64,000 nucleotides of DNA from Saprospiraceae bacterium (lineage in GTDB: Bacteria > Bacteroidota > Bacteroidia > Chitinophagales > Saprospiraceae), in assembly GCA_016717655.1 (NCBI GenBank), contig JADKFC010000005.1, forward strand, positions 62,001 through 126,000, written 5' to 3'. This document shows, one piece after another, positions 60,844 to 64,000 of the stretch. The notes beneath the pieces are model-generated. The model worked only from the letters and a program-made list of their open reading frames with translations. It was not told the DNA's origin and searched no databases. The stretch's first letter is position 1, and each line of letters starts with the position of its first letter. Made by a program: the position numbers and the translations under genes.

Positions 60844-63800
60844 TTATTTGTTCATCATAATCATCTTCTTGGTAGAAGTGAATCCGTTGGTTTCCAACTG
60901 GTAGTATAAAACTCCAGCTGCACCCAATTGATCGCTTGTCAAGACTATTTGATTATTTCCTTTTACAAACTCACCTGTTTTGGTGAAGACTGTTTTACCA
61001 GTGATGTCAAATACTTTGAGTGTTGCTTTTTGTGCATCCGGCATTACAAACTGGATGGTAGTCTGACTAACAAATGGGTTAGGCACGTTTTGCATCAAGG
61101 TTACACCAGCGATCTGCTCTGCATTTCTGAATGACAGGTCAACTTTAACGATGTCCAGATTGTCATCATATGCTTCTGCTTTTACAACATCAGATGAAAG
61201 ACTCAGACTTTGGCTCATTGATCCTGTAGCATTAGCTTCAAATACCAGGGCAAAAAGTTCGTCGTTTTTCACTACTTCCATTGTTGTATTGCTTGCCCAA
61301 GAGGCAGCCAGCTTACCGTTATTGGCGTGGAAGTTATTTTCATCCATGTCAATTACTCCCGGTACTACACCTATAAATTTGAGGCCTGCTTCATTGTAGT
61401 TCATGGTAAATTGCATACCAGTGATATCCACCTCATTGCCTGCATACACAGGAACAATGATTCTTGAACCTTGCTCGTACACTTGCTGACCCAATTCCAA
61501 CTTAATGGCTTTGTTTGATCGTGGCTCTGCAACAATACCCGTCAGATTCACCGCAGCGCTTTCATGTACGTCTCCGATTTTAATACCTTTCAGGTTGTTG
61601 TTGAGGACAGAAGTACCCTGGAAATTAACCTTTACGATCTCGCTGAATGGGAATGGCTTGCTTGGATCTGCAAAACTCTGGTTGGCGTCTACAAATCTCC
61701 AAGACTTGTTGTTGTCAAGTTTATCTTTCACCCCAAGGATGATTTTTCTCAACTCAACAAGGTCAGATGCTGAAACCTTAGTATCTGCGTTGGCGTCTGC
61801 TGCAATGATTTGGTAAGGTGAATTGAGTTTCTGAGAACCCAGGATGTGCCTTTGAATCATTACAAGGTCAAGTGTTGATACTCCATTGTCGTACTTGTCA
61901 GTATGGTCAGCTGAAAGGCTGTATTCCTGATTGTTGTTCATTCCCTGGAAGCTAAACTGTCCCTCTGTATTGGTTTTTACCAGCATGGTTTCAGAAGAGG
62001 CCAGAGCCACTGTTACATTGTTGACTTTTCTTCCCTGCTCAGTACCAATGTTACCAGAGATGGTAGAAATGTTACCCGAAGTTCCACATGCACCAGGGTT
62101 GGCCTGGATGTTGATTTTCACACTGCAGAATTCTTTGTTGCCAGCCACATCTGTTACCCACATTTGCAGGTTGTTGATACCAAGTTCGTTACAAGTAAAG
62201 GTTCTCTTTGTATCGTTTACGTTGGTAGAGAAGGAAATCTTCAATGCACCTGGACAGTTGTCAAAACTTCCTTTGTCAAAGTCTGTTGCCCATATATCGA
62301 TGCTACCTGAGGATGGCATGATAACCGTGGTAATTTCACTCAAACAGTATGGAGTTGGTTTCTTACAGTCATTTACAGTGAAGAGGTATGAACATGTTGA
62401 AACGTTGCCACACTTGTCTTCTACAGTCCAGGTAATCTTATGTTTACCTACTACATAGATGGCACTTGCATTGTTGGTTGTACCCGTATTGTTGATACTT
62501 CCGTCATTGTTTAAGTCGATGGCATATTTCCAAACCAGTTTTTCTTCTGGTGTACAATCGTCTGTTGCAGTTGATTTCAAGTCAACAAATCCTGAACAGT
62601 TTTCACCGTAAGCACATACTGTTACATCTGCACATGCTGCAAATACAGGCTTAACAGTATTGTTCAACTTGATTACTTGTGTGTATTGCCAGATACCACC
62701 CTGGTAAGGGTTGTTTTGGTCAAATGTACACCAGTCAATTACTGTCCATGTTCTCAATATTTTGAAACATGCGCTGTCAACGATGGTAAAAACCTGATCA
62801 CTATAGGTTGAGGCAATAAGGTCACACTGATCTGAAGTCCAGGTTGGTTTTCCTGTTTTAGATGGATCTGTGTCGATATCAATACAACCATTCAATGTTT
62901 TGTTAGCAACCGGATTCCAGTTGATATCGCTGCCTGTAAATGGTTTTTCGTTTCTTACAGTTATGGTTTGGTTACAGGTAGCAAATCTATTGCCTGCATC
63001 TGTAGCCCTCCAAGTTCTTACTATGGTTCCAATTCCACACTGGTTCAATGATCCACTGTCAGTAGAAGTTACAGTAGGCGTACCACAGTTGTCAGTAGCT
63101 ACCGGTTTTCCAGTGATATTGGTGTCTTTATAGTCTTTATCACAATTGATGGTAATGTTGGCTGGACATACAATTTTTGGATCGATTTTGTCCTGAACCC
63201 TTACAGTAACCATACATGTGTTGAAATTGTCTGAACGTTTGCCTACAATTTTGTCTGCAATACCCTGAACAACGTCTCCCAATATACCACTTGCGTTGGT
63301 ATCTTCATAGATATTGATTTCATCTCCGAATACGCCTGTTCCGTTGCCGTCATCATACACTCTCATTTGTACCATGATGTCTTTTCCCACATCATCACAA
63401 CAGAAGTTTACAGCTTTGGTATAGTTTACAGTGCTTGCGCTGCAACCAGCAGTCATTCTGCGGGCATCAAAAGATACATCGGTACAGTTGTCATGAGAAC
63501 CATCGTCAAAAGTAGGTGCAAATATTTGAGCAACACCACCCGTAGTTAATGTTACAACAGTAAACTCATCACATACAGCAACCGGAGGTACATTGTCAAC
63601 TACATCTACCTCCGTAAAACAGTAGGTGAAGTTGTTACACTGATCGTAAACTGTATACCTGATCCAAGTTCTTCCAACCGGAAGGTCACGGATGATGTAT
63701 CTATTATTTACCAGAACAACGTTGTCGTTGATGTAAACACCATTCAAAGGAGCATTTCCATTGGCATCTGCCAAAAGGTAGTCTACTTTGTAAGTTGTCT

Positions 63801-64000
63801 GTGAACAATCGTAAATCACGATGGGTGCAGGTACTTCCCAGTCTGCCTGGCAATCATATGGATCGCTGAATATGGAGAATCCACCCACCTGGTCAGGAGA
63901 GCAAGTCACAATTGGACCTTCTCTATCCACCACCTTAATGATTTGGAAGTCTTCAACCAAGGCACCGGTACACCAGTCAAGCACAGTCCACTTTCTCAGC
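60844..64000 (-). CDS. HYR/dockerin/cohesin-like T9SS surface protein, C-terminal part
   Basis: The frame is open through the right edge (reading LRKWTVLDWCTG at the end of the window), so the 5' part is missing; an internal GTG at 63984 is not the real start. At least 1,051 residues are present. Several HYR-like Cys-rich modules (IVCPANITINCDKDYKDTN, RTWRATDAGNRFATCNQTIT, FAACADVTVCAYGENCSGF) are followed by a carboxypeptidase-regulatory-like segment (SGNIGTEQGRKVNNVTVALA), two dockerin-like repeats (STLDLVMIQRHILG, SASDLVELRKIILG), a cohesin-like domain (GMQFTMNYNEAGLKFIGVVP) and a C-terminal T9SS domain (LMQNVPNPFVSQTTIQFVMP). It is a long surface protein, probably adhesive. Confidence 0.9.
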   Translation of the reverse strand, partial: LRKWTVLDWCTGALVEDFQIIKVVDREGPIVTCSPDQVGGFSIFSDPYDCQADWEVPAPIVIYDCSQTTYKVDYLLADANGNAPLNGVYINDNVVLVNNRYIIRDLPVGRTWIRYTVYDQCNNFTYCFTEVDVVDNVPPVAVCDEFTVVTLTTGGVAQIFAPTFDDGSHDNCTDVSFDARRMTAGCSASTVNYTKAVNFCCDDVGKDIMVQMRVYDDGNGTGVFGDEINIYEDTNASGILGDVVQGIADKIVGKRSDNFNTCMVTVRVQDKIDPKIVCPANITINCDKDYKDTNITGKPVATDNCGTPTVTSTDSGSLNQCGIGTIVRTWRATDAGNRFATCNQTITVRNEKPFTGSDINWNPVANKTLNGCIDIDTDPSKTGKPTWTSDQCDLIASTYSDQVFTIVDSACFKILRTWTVIDWCTFDQNNPYQGGIWQYTQVIKLNNTVKPVFAACADVTVCAYGENCSGFVDLKSTATDDCTPEEKLVWKYAIDLNNDGSINNTGTTNNASAIYVVGKHKITWTVEDKCGNVSTCSYLFTVNDCKKPTPYCLSEITTVIMPSSGSIDIWATDFDKGSFDNCPGALKISFSTNVNDTKRTFTCNELGINNLQMWVTDVAGNKEFCSVKINIQANPGACGTSGNISTISGNIGTEQGRKVNNVTVALASSETMLVKTNTEGQFSFQGMNNNQEYSLSADHTDKYDNGVSTLDLVMIQRHILGSQKLNSPYQIIAADANADTKVSASDLVELRKIILGVKDKLDNNKSWRFVDANQSFADPSKPFPFSEIVKVNFQGTSVLNNNLKGIKIGDVHESAAVNLTGIVAEPRSNKAIKLELGQQVYEQGSRIIVPVYAGNEVDITGMQFTMNYNEAGLKFIGVVPGVIDMDENNFHANNGKLAASWASNTTMEVVKNDELFALVFEANATGSMSQSLSLSSDVVKAEAYDDNLDIVKVDLSFRNAEQIAGVTLMQNVPNPFVSQTTIQFVMPDAQKATLKVFDITGKTVFTKTGEFVKGNNQIVLTSDQLGAAGVLYYQLETNGFTSTKKMIMMNK

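Overview
The window comes from a member of the Bacteroidota, most likely a Saprospiraceae-type bacterium. Four proteins end in, or extend to, C-terminal type IX secretion (T9SS) sorting domains. There is a gldA-gldF-gldG gliding/T9SS ABC module, a DUF3098-uppP-truB gene order, TonB receptor plus DUF4249 and BtuB plus BtuG-like pairs, LytTR two-component signalling, Cys-anchored lipoproteins and TAnnTTTG-like promoter boxes. No rRNA, tRNA, insertion sequence or CRISPR array is visible. Intergenic DNA is unusually rich in palindromic repeats of several families.

Layout. 1-5 kb: two tandem propeller-type secreted proteins, a membrane-anchored AraC regulator, a frameshifted yraN, then about 1 kb of palindromes including a 39-base G run. 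5-8.2 kb: pabC-pabB (p-aminobenzoate for folate) and an unknown helical protein. 8.2-16.4 kb: fabG faces away from a six-gene plus-strand run (Na+/solute symporter, KASIII-like enzyme without His/Asn, acyl-CoA ligase, lipoprotein, outer-membrane barrel, secreted alpha/beta hydrolase), which looks like an uptake-and-acyl-activation pathway of unknown substrate. 16.4-20.9 kb: two arrays of ~172-bp long-hairpin repeats bracket an ECF42-type sigma factor with its YCII partner and a TlpA-like lipoprotein. 20.9-23.3 kb: DtxR-type regulator, metal-binding protein and ABC ATPase, with no permease. 23.8-27.3 kb: visibly AT-rich; a T9SS protein and a Septu-like PtuA ATPase/PtuB HNH defence pair. 27.5-30.5 kb: DnaE-like polymerase.

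30.9-37.2 kb: DUF3098, uppP, truB, gldA, gldF, broken gldG, DUF4340. 37.4-39.5 kb: small secreted protein, Lrp regulator, TraB-family protein. 39.5-47.6 kb (minus strand): YceI, propeller histidine kinase, LytTR regulator, two c-type-haem lipoproteins, an OB-fold protein, a second YceI, a DUF5777 barrel and a lipid kinase, a candidate envelope redox/lipid module with its own sensor. 47.7-56 kb: serine hydrolase, TonB receptor with DUF4249, and a 1,211-residue adhesin-like T9SS protein with 13 Cys-rich repeats. 56.1-60.7 kb: cobalamin riboswitch-like element, BtuB-like receptor, BtuG-like propeller lipoprotein, an unknown barrel and a DUF6580 membrane protein, read as a vitamin B12 uptake operon. 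60.8-64 kb: 3' part of a HYR/dockerin/cohesin-like T9SS protein running off the window.

At least eight genes carry frameshifts or in-frame stops, several in homopolymers (yraN, fabG, symporter, barrel, YCII, T9SS protein, ptuB, gldG). This pattern suggests residual indel errors in a long-read or metagenomic assembly at least as much as real gene decay; both readings are kept open below.
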